Assembly (NCBI GenBank): GCA_904393835.1
Contig: CAJFNC010000006.1
Span: 25,622 to 89,621, forward strand
Direction of reading: 5' to 3'
DNA length: 64,000 bases
DNA from: an uncultured Ruminococcus sp.
GTDB taxonomy: Bacteria > Bacillota > Clostridia > Oscillospirales > Acutalibacteraceae
The translations under genes were made by a program, and so were the position numbers. This document shows, piece by piece, positions 29,230 through 39,612 of the stretch. Within the stretch, counting starts at the first letter, position 1. The number at the start of each line of letters is the position of its first letter. The notes beneath the pieces were generated by a model. The model ran no database searches and had not been told where the DNA came from. It was given only the letters and a program-made list of their open reading frames with translations.

Positions 29230-31380
29230 ATGGGTGTTATTAACGTTCTTGACAAACACGTGGCGGAGCTTATTGCAGCCGGTGAAGTAGTAGAAAGACC
29301 TGCTTCTGTAATAAAAGAACTTGTAGAAAATTCAATTGATGCAGGGGCAAAAAATATTACGGTAGAAATTAAGAACGGCGGCACTACATTTATGCGTGTC
29401 ACTGACGACGGCTGCGGAATACAGAGAGACGATATTAAAGTTGCTTTTTTGCGCCATGCAACAAGTAAAGTCAAGCTCGAAAGCGACCTTGATTCAATCT
29501 CAACTCTCGGATTCCGCGGCGAGGCTCTTGCTTCAATATGTGCAGTCTCAAAATTACAGCTGTTAACAAGAAATAAAAATGATGAAGTGGGTACTTCATA
29601 CGAAATTGACGGCGGAGAAGAAATAAGTTTATCTGATGCCGGTTGTCCGGTAGGAACAACCTTTGTAATCAGGGACTTATTCTATAATATACCCGCACGC
29701 GCAAAATTTTTAAAAAAGGATGTATCCGAGGGCAATGCGGTGTCAAATATAGTCGATAAAACGGCTCTTTCTCATCCTGAAATCGCTTTTACATACATAC
29801 GTGACGGCAAACAAATTTTAAAAACATTTGGTGACGGAAAATTACTTTCCGCTATATATTCTGTACTTGGTAAAGATTTTGCTCGTACGCTTATACCCGT
29901 CGATTATGCGTTAAATGCAGTACACGTTTACGGTTATGTATCCAAACCCGTTGGAGCACGTCCGAATAGAAATATGCAGAATTTTTTTATAAACGGTCGT
30001 TATGTAAAAACGCGCACGGCAATGGTTGCCCTTGAAGAGGCTTTTAAAGGTTCAATTATGGTCGGAAAATTCCCGACGTGTGTATTAAATATTGATTTGC
30101 CGTTTGAAATGATTGACGTAAATGTTCATCCCGCAAAAATAGAAGTTCGTTTTATAAATGAACGTCCGGTATTTGATGCAGTTTATCACGGGGTAAAGTC
30201 GTCTCTTTTAAAATACGACGACAGAAAGACGGCTGCAATACCTAAACAAAATCCAATTCTTGACGCAAAACGCTTCAATCCTTTTAAGAACGCAACGGCA
30301 GTACTGAAAAAAGTTGACGAAGATAAGAAGCAGAAACAAAAAGTAAATTCAAAAGCGTTACAAAACAATGATTTTAATCCGTTTGATAGCATCGATTTTT
30401 CTACATCAAAACCGGATACTCAGGTGAAAAAGCCGCAAAGCATTGATAATTTAAGTGTTTCAGACAATTTTGGCAATTCTTTTAATATTTACTCAAAGCA
30501 GGCAATCAGCAATGCTAAAAAGCAGGAAAATATTGACAAGCAAAGAAAAACTGAAATTATAAAAAATAATTCCTATATAGAAAATAGTACCGTTAAAAAT
30601 TCTTATTCAAAAACTGAATTTGATAAAACGGAAAAATCATCTGATACTGCAGATGTAGATTTTTCTGTTTCTGTAAAAAACATTTCAGATAATTCCGACA
30701 AAATAAACATTGTTGATAACAATAATTCTGTTAATGAAAATACAAATGTGCATCGGGATTCTGAGAGTGCTTTAAAGAGTCCTGTTATTTCAATGGAAAA
30801 TAACGGTGATGAGTATATTAAATTTGTCGGCGAAATTTTCAAGACATATATTATTGCCGAAAAGAATAACAAGGAAATTTTGCTGATTGATAAACATGCA
30901 GCGCATGAGCGTATGATATATGAAAAACTAAAGGCCGAAAAAGCCGGCGCTTCTGCCCAGATACTTTTGCAGCCGGTGATAATTACTTTAGGTAAATCTG
31001 AGTACGATGCAGCTGTTAATAACCTTAATATGTTTAAAGAGTGTTCATTTGAGGTTGAGGATTTCGGCAATTCTACGGTAATTGTCCGCAGTGCTCCGCA
31101 ATATATTGATTTTTCCGATATAAGTGACTGTATAACTGAAATGGCGAATTATATCGCGATGGGGAAAACAGATATTTATACCGAAAAAATGGATTGGTTT
31201 TATCATAACGTTGCTTGCCGAGCCGCTATCAAAGCGGGTAACACAAGCACGCCGCAGGAGCTTATAGATATTGTAAATAAACTTGAAAACGATAAGACCT
31301 TAAAATATTGTCCGCACGGACGACCTATTTGTATAGTTATGACTAAAAACGAGATAGAAAAGCAATTCGGCAGGGTGTGA
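29230..31380 (+). CDS. mutL: DNA mismatch repair protein MutL
   Basis: VINVLDKHVAELIAAGEVVERPASVIKELVENSIDAGA; ORF start refined to ATG 29230. Confidence 0.97.
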   Translation: MGVINVLDKHVAELIAAGEVVERPASVIKELVENSIDAGAKNITVEIKNGGTTFMRVTDDGCGIQRDDIKVAFLRHATSKVKLESDLDSISTLGFRGEALASICAVSKLQLLTRNKNDEVGTSYEIDGGEEISLSDAGCPVGTTFVIRDLFYNIPARAKFLKKDVSEGNAVSNIVDKTALSHPEIAFTYIRDGKQILKTFGDGKLLSAIYSVLGKDFARTLIPVDYALNAVHVYGYVSKPVGARPNRNMQNFFINGRYVKTRTAMVALEEAFKGSIMVGKFPTCVLNIDLPFEMIDVNVHPAKIEVRFINERPVFDAVYHGVKSSLLKYDDRKTAAIPKQNPILDAKRFNPFKNATAVLKKVDEDKKQKQKVNSKALQNNDFNPFDSIDFSTSKPDTQVKKPQSIDNLSVSDNFGNSFNIYSKQAISNAKKQENIDKQRKTEIIKNNSYIENSTVKNSYSKTEFDKTEKSSDTADVDFSVSVKNISDNSDKINIVDNNNSVNENTNVHRDSESALKSPVISMENNGDEYIKFVGEIFKTYIIAEKNNKEILLIDKHAAHERMIYEKLKAEKAGASAQILLQPVIITLGKSEYDAAVNNLNMFKECSFEVEDFGNSTVIVRSAPQYIDFSDISDCITEMANYIAMGKTDIYTEKMDWFYHNVACRAAIKAGNTSTPQELIDIVNKLENDKTLKYCPHGRPICIVMTKNEIEKQFGRV

Positions 31381-31384
31381 TATA

Positions 31385-32335
31385 ATGGACAACTTAATAA
31401 AAATAGTTGCCGTTGTAGGACCTACTGCATCGGGTAAGACAAAACTTTCGGTTGAGCTTGCCAAGAATTATAATGGGGAAATTATTTCTGCCGATTCTAT
31501 GCAAATATACAAGGGTATGGATATTGCGACTGCAAAGCCGAGCAATGATGAAAAATGCGGCATACGACATCACCTTATGGATTTTTTGTTGCCGAGCGAA
31601 TCGTATTCTGTAGCTTGTTTTGTTGAAGATGCAAAAAAGTGCGTTGCAGACATTGTTTCTCGAAACAAACTTCCCATAATTGCGGGCGGCACAGGCTTAT
31701 ATGTTGATTCTTTCCTTAATAACGTTAATTTCAGCGACGAAAAACGTGATGATGTTTTGACACAGAAGTTATGGAAAATTTATGATGATAAAGGAATAGA
31801 TACACTTTTGGAAATGCTTGACGGCATTGATAAAACTACTGCCGAAAAACTTGCACCGCAAAAAAATCCAAAACGGATTATCAGGGCGATTGAATTTTAC
31901 AAAACTACGGGAAAGCCGATTTCTCAGCAGGTCAGTGAATCAACACGTGTAAAAAGTCCTTATCGAGCAGTAAAAATAGGTCTGAATTTTAGCGATCGAC
32001 AAAAATTATATGACAGAATAAATTTGCGAGTTGATAAAATGATGGATGACGGACTGCTTGATGAAGCAAAAGAGGTATTATTAAGCGACTTAAGCGCAAC
32101 TTCTGTAAAAGCAATAGGATACAAAGAACTTGCTCCGTATATTATGGGAAAAAGGTCACTTGATGAATGTGTTGAAAAGCTTAAGCAGGAAACGCGCAGA
32201 TACGCAAAGCGGCAAATTACTTGGTTTAAAAGAGACAAAGATATAAACTGGCTATACGTTGATGAATATGATTCGTTTGAAGAATTATACAAGGACGCTT
32301 GCCAAATTATTGAAAAGGAAAATATAGATGGATAA
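31385..32335 (+). CDS. miaA: tRNA dimethylallyltransferase MiaA
   Basis: VVGPTASGKTKLSVELAKNYNGEIISADSMQIYKGMDIATAKPS. Confidence 0.98.
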   Translation: MDNLIKIVAVVGPTASGKTKLSVELAKNYNGEIISADSMQIYKGMDIATAKPSNDEKCGIRHHLMDFLLPSESYSVACFVEDAKKCVADIVSRNKLPIIAGGTGLYVDSFLNNVNFSDEKRDDVLTQKLWKIYDDKGIDTLLEMLDGIDKTTAEKLAPQKNPKRIIRAIEFYKTTGKPISQQVSESTRVKSPYRAVKIGLNFSDRQKLYDRINLRVDKMMDDGLLDEAKEVLLSDLSATSVKAIGYKELAPYIMGKRSLDECVEKLKQETRRYAKRQITWFKRDKDINWLYVDEYDSFEELYKDACQIIEKENIDG

Positions 32336-33608
32336 ATTACTTTTTAAAAGAATTGTAGTGGGAATTCTTACTGTACTTGCGGTTGTATATGTTGCGTATC
32401 TGCTCATAAGCGCGAATTTTGATATGTATTCAACGGAGGACGCCGTAGAAACAACTATTTCCGATAAAATATATTCAAATGCGTTTATTATACGTGATGA
32501 AAGTATTATTGAGAACAACACTTCAGGCGTGTTATCATATACTCGCGATAACGGCGAGGCTGTTGCCGTCGACAGTGTTGTAGCTAAAATCTACCAAAAT
32601 GAAAGCGACGCATTGGCTCAGACAACAGCAGATGTTCTTGAAGAAAACAAAAATGCTCTTGAGGAACTTCAAAAAAACAATACAGAAACAATGGGCATTG
32701 ATGCTATAAATAACGACATTCAAAATAATTTGCTGAGTTATTTGAGCAACATTAATAACGGCAATATCACAAAGGCGTTTTCATATTCATCTGATCTGTT
32801 GTCGGCAATTAATCAAAGGCAGCTTTATACAGGAAAATTGACTAACTTTAATTCAGAAATTGCTAATCTCAATTCTGAGATTACAAACCTTAGGCAAAAT
32901 TCGGGTGAAAGCATCGGAGAAATTAAGACAACTAAATCAGGATATTTTTCCGAAAACTGCGACGGATATGAAAATGCAATCAAATTTTCTGATATTGGCA
33001 AAATGGAATTAAATGATTTAAATAACATAAAACAGTCGAATGTCAGCAGCAATGCGGCCGGTAAAATAATATCAAATAAAGATTGGTATGTCGCTTGTCA
33101 GGTTTCGGCAGATGAAGCAAAGCAACTTTCTTTGTGGAGCGATGATGTAACTCTGCTTTTTTCCGATGCTACTAAGGAATCCATAACGGCTTCAATTTAC
33201 AGAATCGCTCAGGAAACTAATGATTCCGATGCGCTGTTAATTTTAAAATGCAATGATATGAGTTCTGAGCTTATCGAGGCAAGAAAGGAGCCGATTGAAA
33301 TCGGGCTCGGCACATACACCGGACTAAGGGTGAGCAAGCGTGCTATTCATGACGATTATGTAACAAAGACGGTAACGGATGAAAATAACAATACGCATGA
33401 GGCTAAAGAGAAAGTACAGGGTGTTTATGTTTTATATGGCAGCGAAGTACAGTTTAAGCAAATTTCAATATTGTATGCCGATGACGATTATGTAATTTGC
33501 GATCCTGCTCCGGATTCTGATGAGCTTTTTAACGGTGAAACTATTTCGCTGTATGACCAAATTATTATTAAAGGAGATGACTTATATGACGGCAAGGTCA
33601 TTAAGTGA
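32328..33608 (+). CDS. Membrane-anchored HlyD/biotinyl-lipoyl-like protein in division cluster
   Basis: N-terminal TM LLFKRIVVGILTVLAVVYVAYLLI; GVLSYTRDNGEAVAVDSVVAKIY lipoyl-like hairpin; central coiled-coil-like region. Confidence 0.6.
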   Translation: MDKLLFKRIVVGILTVLAVVYVAYLLISANFDMYSTEDAVETTISDKIYSNAFIIRDESIIENNTSGVLSYTRDNGEAVAVDSVVAKIYQNESDALAQTTADVLEENKNALEELQKNNTETMGIDAINNDIQNNLLSYLSNINNGNITKAFSYSSDLLSAINQRQLYTGKLTNFNSEIANLNSEITNLRQNSGESIGEIKTTKSGYFSENCDGYENAIKFSDIGKMELNDLNNIKQSNVSSNAAGKIISNKDWYVACQVSADEAKQLSLWSDDVTLLFSDATKESITASIYRIAQETNDSDALLILKCNDMSSELIEARKEPIEIGLGTYTGLRVSKRAIHDDYVTKTVTDENNNTHEAKEKVQGVYVLYGSEVQFKQISILYADDDYVICDPAPDSDELFNGETISLYDQIIIKGDDLYDGKVIK

Positions 33609-34299
33609 TGTTGAATATAATTACAAATATATCGATGAAAAAATTGCTCAGGCGGCTCAAAAGGTAGGTAAGAACCGTGATGATATTACATTTTTGGCAG
33701 CCACAAAAACGGTAGAACCGGAAGTAATCAATTATGCAATTTCGCTTGGACTTGATCACATAGGTGAAAATAAAGTCCAAGAGCTTCTTTCAAAATATGA
33801 TAAATACGATTTAGAGCACTGTTCTTTGCAATTTATAGGTCATTTGCAGACGAATAAGGTAAGACAAATCGTTGACAAAGTTGATTTAATTCAGTCGGTT
33901 GACTCTGTTAAGCTCGCAACAGAAATTGCAAAGCAATCTTTAAAGCATAACAAGACAACAGATATTCTTGTTGAAGTTAATATAGGCAGAGAAAAGAATA
34001 AATCCGGTGTTTATCCTGAAAATCTAGAAGATTTGCTCTGTCAAATTGCCGAAATTGAAGGAATTTCTGTAAAAGGACTTATGGCAATACCCCCGATTTG
34101 TGATAATAAACATAAAATTTCAAAATATTTTCATAATATGCATAATATATTTATTGACATATCGCAAAAAAAATTAGATAATATAAATATGACTATACTT
34201 TCAATGGGTATGTCTGCTGATTACTATGAAGCAATTCTCGAAGGCGCCAATATGGTTAGAATTGGCTCATCTTTATTCGGCGCCAGAGATTATACTTAA
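33586..34299 (+). CDS. ylmE: YggS/YlmE-family PLP-binding protein
   Basis: FLAATKTVEPEVINYAISLGLDHIGENKVQEL...HFIGHLQTNK-type motif; SMGMSADYYEAI. Confidence 0.95.
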   Translation: MTARSLSDVEYNYKYIDEKIAQAAQKVGKNRDDITFLAATKTVEPEVINYAISLGLDHIGENKVQELLSKYDKYDLEHCSLQFIGHLQTNKVRQIVDKVDLIQSVDSVKLATEIAKQSLKHNKTTDILVEVNIGREKNKSGVYPENLEDLLCQIAEIEGISVKGLMAIPPICDNKHKISKYFHNMHNIFIDISQKKLDNINMTILSMGMSADYYEAILEGANMVRIGSSLFGARDYT

Positions 34300-34317
34300 A
34301 TTTAGGAGGAAATATAA

Positions 34318-34782
34318 ATGGCTGGAATAGTTGACAAGTTTAAGCGTATGTGGGATGCTCCCGAGGATGAGTATGAATACGATGAGTATGGATACGCTGA
34401 TGAAAACGACGATGACTACGAGGAAGAGCAACCTGTTAAAGAAAGAGAACGTGATCGTGATCTCGGCGCAAGAAACAAGGTTGTAAACATTAATGCTACC
34501 GCAAGACTTCAGGTTGCAATTTTCAAGCCCGAACGTTTCGGCGAAGAAACTCGTAACATTGCCGATGAACTTATGAAAACTCACACGGTAGTTTTGAATC
34601 TTGAAGATACAAATAAAGATATGGCAAGAAGAATCCTCGACTTCCTAAGCGGTGTCACTTATGCTAAAAGAGGTAAAATAAAAAAGGTTGCTTCTAATAC
34701 ATATATTATTATTCCGAGTAATGTTGATTTAACAGGCGATGATCTTCTGGATGAGTTAGAGAACAGCGGTGTATATTTCTGA
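34318..34782 (+). CDS. sepF: Cell division protein SepF
   Basis: MAGIVDKFKRMWDAPEDEYEYDEYG...RRILDFLSGVTYAKRGKIKKVASNTYIIIPSNVDLTGD. Confidence 0.95.
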   Translation: MAGIVDKFKRMWDAPEDEYEYDEYGYADENDDDYEEEQPVKERERDRDLGARNKVVNINATARLQVAIFKPERFGEETRNIADELMKTHTVVLNLEDTNKDMARRILDFLSGVTYAKRGKIKKVASNTYIIIPSNVDLTGDDLLDELENSGVYF

Positions 34783-35521
34783 TAAGGATCACCTTTTTTA
34801 TTCAAAATTGGAAGACGGCATATCGCTTTGTTATACACGGCAAAAACCTTATTTCTTTTCTCTTATGAGCGAACGCAGACAAGCGATGGCTAGAGATTTT
34901 CTTGAAAATCAGTACTTTTCAAGCTATTCATTTTGGGGAGGATACAACTTAGCGGAAAGAAAATTGTTGGGTCTATTTTTTGACGATACTTTTAACAATG
35001 AAATGTTTCCTGTTTCAGCATTGGAGTTCAAATACAGAAAGTGTGACGAGCTTAGTCATCGTGATTTTCTGGGCGCTCTTATGTCATTGGGAATTGAAAG
35101 AGAAACAGTAGGAGATATACTTGTTGATAACGGCCGCACAGTTGTATTTTTAAAGTCAGAAATAAAAAACTATGTCGTTTCTCAAATATTTAAAATCGGC
35201 AATATCGGCGTTACTATATCAGATGCAAATATTCTGAAATTGCCGGCAGGAAATAAAACCGAAGAACTAAGCTTTATCGTGTCTTCAATGAGAATTGATA
35301 ATATTGTTGCCGCAATTTGTTCTTTGTCAAGAGAAAAAACCAAAGCATTAATATTGTCAGGCAATGTCAGTGTGAATTTTTTGGAAAATAAAAATGTCAG
35401 TTTCAATCTTAGAAGTGGTGATAAGATTGTAATACGAGGCAAAGGCAAATATATTTTAAATAATATTTTAGGTACTACTAAAAAGGGTCGTATAAAAATT
35501 TCAGTTGTTCATTTTAGATAA
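34769..35521 (+). CDS. ylmH: YlmH-family RNA-binding protein (S4 domain)
   Basis: Position between sepF and divIVA; SVNFLENKNVSFNLRSGDKIVIRGKGKYIL S4-like motif. Confidence 0.88.
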   Translation: MYISDKDHLFYSKLEDGISLCYTRQKPYFFSLMSERRQAMARDFLENQYFSSYSFWGGYNLAERKLLGLFFDDTFNNEMFPVSALEFKYRKCDELSHRDFLGALMSLGIERETVGDILVDNGRTVVFLKSEIKNYVVSQIFKIGNIGVTISDANILKLPAGNKTEELSFIVSSMRIDNIVAAICSLSREKTKALILSGNVSVNFLENKNVSFNLRSGDKIVIRGKGKYILNNILGTTKKGRIKISVVHFR

Positions 35522-35532
35522 GGAGTGTAATT

Positions 35533-36261
35533 ATGCTAACAATAGACGAAATAAAAAATATAAGTTTTAGAAAAGGCACACTTATGGACGGTTATAAGGT
35601 TGAAGATGTTAACGCCTTTTTGGAGGAAGTAATTGCTTCTTTTGAACAGTTAAAAAAGGAGAAAACCAACCTTGTTCATAAAATTGATGTTCTTGCTACC
35701 AGAGTTGAGCAGTACAGATCTGATGAAGAAACTGTAAGAAACGCTCTTCTTGCTTCACAAAAAGTTGCCGATGCCTGCATTAAAGAGGCAAAAGAAAAGG
35801 CAGCAAAAATTGTAAGAGAGGCAGAAACCAAAGCACAAACACTCCTTGTTGAAGCCAACAAAATGACAGCTGTGGAAAAAGAAAATTATCTTCAGCTTCA
35901 AAAGGATGCAGTTGATTTAAGAGCAGAGCTTATTGAACTATATAAAAAACATATTCAAGCCATTGATGATCTTCCTACCGCTGATGATGTTGAAAAATCT
36001 CAGAGCGAATTAGATGAAAAGTATCCTACCGAAGCCACAGATAAAGAAGAGCCTAAAACTGATAACAGTATATTACCGGATACAAGTGCAGAAGTATCCG
36101 ATGAGGCTGTAAATGAAGCTTTAAAAGTTGCTCGAAATGAAGCAGCACAGAGTGAAAAATCTGTTGATACCGTCACACAAACAACAGAAAGACCTGTAAA
36201 AAAATCAAGTAAATTTTCACACCTTAAATTTGGTGAGAACTATGACGTTTCTGCTGACTGA
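35533..36261 (+). CDS. divIVA: DivIVA-domain protein
   Basis: MLTIDEIKNISFRKGTLMDGYKVEDVNAFLEEVIASFEQLKKE. Confidence 0.92.
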   Translation: MLTIDEIKNISFRKGTLMDGYKVEDVNAFLEEVIASFEQLKKEKTNLVHKIDVLATRVEQYRSDEETVRNALLASQKVADACIKEAKEKAAKIVREAETKAQTLLVEANKMTAVEKENYLQLQKDAVDLRAELIELYKKHIQAIDDLPTADDVEKSQSELDEKYPTEATDKEEPKTDNSILPDTSAEVSDEAVNEALKVARNEAAQSEKSVDTVTQTTERPVKKSSKFSHLKFGENYDVSAD

Positions 36262-36296
36262 CAGCAAATCTTTATATAATGGAGAGAGTACATAAA

Positions 36297-39062
36297 ATGT
36301 CCCAAGATTATAACTCAACACTTAATCTTCCGAAAACCGACTTCCCAATGCGTGCAGGGCTTCCGAAAAGTGAACCTGTGATGCTTGAAAAATGGGAAAA
36401 AGAAAATATCTATAATGAGCTTATGAAGCTCAACGAGGGTAAACCCTTGTTTGTTCTTCACGACGGACCTCCTTATGCCAACGGCAACATTCATCTTGGT
36501 ACAGCGCTTAATAAAATTCTTAAGGATTTTATTGTCAGATATAAAAATATGGCTGGCTTTAAAGCTCCGTTTGTTCCGGGATGGGATACCCACGGTTTGC
36601 CTACTGAGCTTAAAGCAAGAAAAAAAGCCGGCGTAGGCAGTTCTGCCGACATTTCTCCGCTTGAACTCAGAAAAATGTGCGAAGAATTTGTTAACGAATA
36701 CATTGATGATCAGCGCAACCAGTTTAAGAGACTCGGTGTAATCGGCGAGTGGGATAATCCGTATATTACTCTCACTCATGATTTTGAAGAAGAGCAGATT
36801 AAAATTTTTGCCGAAATGGCTTGCAAAGGCTATATTTATAAAGGCTTAAAGCCTGTTTACTGGTGCCCCGAATGTAAAACTGCTCTTGCAGAAGCTGAAA
36901 TTGAGTACGCAGAAGATCCGTGTCACTCAATTTATGTGAAATTCAATGTAACAGATGACCTCGGCAAATTCTCAGCTATGGGCATTGATCCTAAAAAAGT
37001 TTACTTTGTTATTTGGACTACAACTACCTGGACACTGCCGGGTAACGTTGCAATCTGCGTTGGTCCTTCATTTGATTATGCTATAATCAAGAGCGGCGAT
37101 GAGTATTATGTTATGGCTGAAGAGCTTTACAAAGATGCTATGGAAGCCGCTGAAATTACCGATTATGAAGTTGTCGGTACAATTAAGGGCAGTGAACTTG
37201 AATATATGAAAACAGCTCATCCGTTTATGGACAGAGAATCATTGGTTATCGTTGGTGATCACGTAACTCTCGAAAGCGGTACAGGTTGTGTTCATACAGC
37301 TCCGGGTCATGGTGTAGAAGACTATGATGTATGCCGCAATTATCCCGAAATTCCGATTATTGTGCCCGTTGACGAAAACGGTGTGCTTACCGAAGAAGCA
37401 GGCATGTTTGCGGGACTTAAGACTGAGGATGCAAATAAACCTATTGCCGAACATCTTGAAAAAATCGGTGCTTTATTTGCGCTTAAAAAGATTATCCACC
37501 AGTATCCGCATTGCTGGAGATGTAAACATCCTGTTCTTTTCCGTGCGACAGATCAGTGGTTCTGCTCGGTAGATGATTTTAAAGATGATGCCGTAAAAGC
37601 TATTGACGAAGTTGAATGGATTCCCGGATGGGGTAAAGACAGAATAACATCAATGGTACGTGAAAGAAAAGACTGGTGTATTTCTCGACAGAGAAAATGG
37701 GGTGTACCGATTCCGATTTTCTATTGTGAAGACTGCGGTGAACCGCTTATTGATAAGGAAGCAATGCTTGCAGTTGCAGAATTATTTGGCAAAGAGGGTT
37801 CTAACGCGTGGTTTACATATGAAGCATCAGAAATTCTTCCCTCCGGCACCAAATGTAAAAAATGTGGCTGCACATCATTTACAAAAGAAAAAGATATTAT
37901 GGATGTATGGTTTGACAGCGGTTCATCTCACGCCGCTGTTCTCAAGAAACGTCCTTACCTCAAATGGCCCGCTGACTTGTATCTTGAAGGCGCCGATCAG
38001 TACAGAGGATGGTTCCAGTCATCACTGCTCACTTCTGTTGCTACTATGGGCTCAGCTCCTTATAAAGCTGTTCTTACACACGGCTGGGTAGTTGACGGCA
38101 AGGGAAGAGTTATGCATAAATCACTCGGGAACGGTATTGAGCCGGAAGAAGTTATCAATCAGTATGGCGCTGATGTGTTAAGGCTCTGGGTTGCTTCCTC
38201 AGACTATCATGCCGATATCAGAATTTCCAAAGATATTTTAAAACAGCTTTCTGAGTCTTACAGAAAAATCAGAAATACAGCAAGATATATTCTCGGCAAT
38301 ATTTCTGACTTTAATCCCGATACCGATATGGTTTCATATGACAAATTGCTTCCTATTGACAAATGGGCAATTGTTAAGCTCAATAGCCTTATTCATAAGG
38401 TAAAAGATGCTTATGAAAATTATGACTTCCATATTGTTTACCACAGCATTCATAATTTCTGCGTAGTTGATATGTCAAACTTCTACCTTGACGTTCTCAA
38501 GGACAGACTTTATACGGAAAAAGCAGACAGCGAATCAAGAAGAGCTGCTCAGACGGCTATATATGTAATTCTTAATGTTATGACAAGAATGATTGCTCCA
38601 ATTCTTGCTTACACATCTGACGAAATCTGGCAGTATATGCCTCACTCATCTGCAGATAACGCAAAACATGTGCTCTTTAACGAAATGCCTGAAAAGATTG
38701 AATTAAAGGTTGAAGACGGCTTTATGGAATTCTGGGATGAGATTCATGAATTGAGAGATGATGTCAAAAAGTCGCTTGAAACATTTATCAAAGACAAAAC
38801 AATCAAGAGTTCGCTTGAATCTAAGGTTGTTCTTTCTGCCGGCGGCTCTAAATTAGATTTTCTCAAAAAGGCTGAAAATGAGCTTGCTGCGGTATTTATA
38901 GTTTCTGAAGTTGAAGTTAAAGACAACAGTGGTGAGCTTGAAATTGAAATTCAAAAGGCTGAAGGCGAGAAATGCGAAAGATGTTGGGTTATCAGCAAAA
39001 CTGTCGGTCAGAACCCGGAACATCCTACAATTTGCTCACGCTGCTGTGAAAATTTAAAATAA
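36297..39062 (+). CDS. ileS: Isoleucyl-tRNA synthetase
   Basis: LHDGPPYANGNIHLGTALNKILKDFIVRYKNMAG...; C-terminal CERCW...CSRC zinc site. Confidence 0.98.
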   Translation: MSQDYNSTLNLPKTDFPMRAGLPKSEPVMLEKWEKENIYNELMKLNEGKPLFVLHDGPPYANGNIHLGTALNKILKDFIVRYKNMAGFKAPFVPGWDTHGLPTELKARKKAGVGSSADISPLELRKMCEEFVNEYIDDQRNQFKRLGVIGEWDNPYITLTHDFEEEQIKIFAEMACKGYIYKGLKPVYWCPECKTALAEAEIEYAEDPCHSIYVKFNVTDDLGKFSAMGIDPKKVYFVIWTTTTWTLPGNVAICVGPSFDYAIIKSGDEYYVMAEELYKDAMEAAEITDYEVVGTIKGSELEYMKTAHPFMDRESLVIVGDHVTLESGTGCVHTAPGHGVEDYDVCRNYPEIPIIVPVDENGVLTEEAGMFAGLKTEDANKPIAEHLEKIGALFALKKIIHQYPHCWRCKHPVLFRATDQWFCSVDDFKDDAVKAIDEVEWIPGWGKDRITSMVRERKDWCISRQRKWGVPIPIFYCEDCGEPLIDKEAMLAVAELFGKEGSNAWFTYEASEILPSGTKCKKCGCTSFTKEKDIMDVWFDSGSSHAAVLKKRPYLKWPADLYLEGADQYRGWFQSSLLTSVATMGSAPYKAVLTHGWVVDGKGRVMHKSLGNGIEPEEVINQYGADVLRLWVASSDYHADIRISKDILKQLSESYRKIRNTARYILGNISDFNPDTDMVSYDKLLPIDKWAIVKLNSLIHKVKDAYENYDFHIVYHSIHNFCVVDMSNFYLDVLKDRLYTEKADSESRRAAQTAIYVILNVMTRMIAPILAYTSDEIWQYMPHSSADNAKHVLFNEMPEKIELKVEDGFMEFWDEIHELRDDVKKSLETFIKDKTIKSSLESKVVLSAGGSKLDFLKKAENELAAVFIVSEVEVKDNSGELEIEIQKAEGEKCERCWVISKTVGQNPEHPTICSRCCENLK

Positions 39063-39070
39063 TTTGATAT

Positions 39071-39103
39071 TATAAATCGGTGTGTTATCCACACCGATTT
39101 ATA
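39071..39103 (+). repeat. 14-bp perfect inverted repeat (stem-loop) between ileS and lspA
   Basis: TATAAATCGGTGTG-TTATC-CACACCGATTTATA. Confidence 0.8.
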
Positions 39104-39120
39104 TCTGTTCGGAGGTTTTT

Positions 39121-39612
39121 ATGCCAATTATAGCATTGATTATCGGAATAGCAATTGCGGCTGTTGACCAAATAATCAAATATTTTATATCCATATATTT
39201 GCAGCCTGTCGGTTCAATTACGGTTATTGATAACCTTTTAAACCTCACATATGTGGAAAACAGGGGAGTTGCCTTTGGTATGTTTTCTGATATGCGTTGG
39301 ATTTTTGTTGCAGTTACAGTGATACTTATTATAGCTGTAGTTGCGGTTATGTTTGTTAAAAGGCCTAAAAGCAAGATGTTCTACTTGTCTGTTGCGCTGA
39401 TTGTAGGTGGTGGAATAGGCAATTTGATTGACAGAATTTTTTATGGGTACGTAATCGACTATTTAAGCCTTTCGTTCTTTCCTCCCGTGTGTAATTTTGC
39501 CGATTATTGCATTACTATAGGTACAATTCTTCTGATTATTTATCTCTTCTTTTTCACTGATATTCTTTCAAGCGATAAAAACAAGAAAAAGAAAGAGAAT
39601 GTTGAACTATGA
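39121..39612 (+). CDS. lspA: Lipoprotein signal peptidase
   Basis: VDQIIKYFI...TYVENRGVAFGMF...GGGIGNLIDRIFYGYVIDYL. Confidence 0.95.
   Translation: MPIIALIIGIAIAAVDQIIKYFISIYLQPVGSITVIDNLLNLTYVENRGVAFGMFSDMRWIFVAVTVILIIAVVAVMFVKRPKSKMFYLSVALIVGGGIGNLIDRIFYGYVIDYLSLSFFPPVCNFADYCITIGTILLIIYLFFFTDILSSDKNKKKKENVEL

Noticed and set aside
30340-30780. Asn/Ser/Lys-rich stretch in mutL as a possible insertion
   Set aside because: It matches the position of the normally variable, disordered MutL linker between the ATPase and dimerisation domains.
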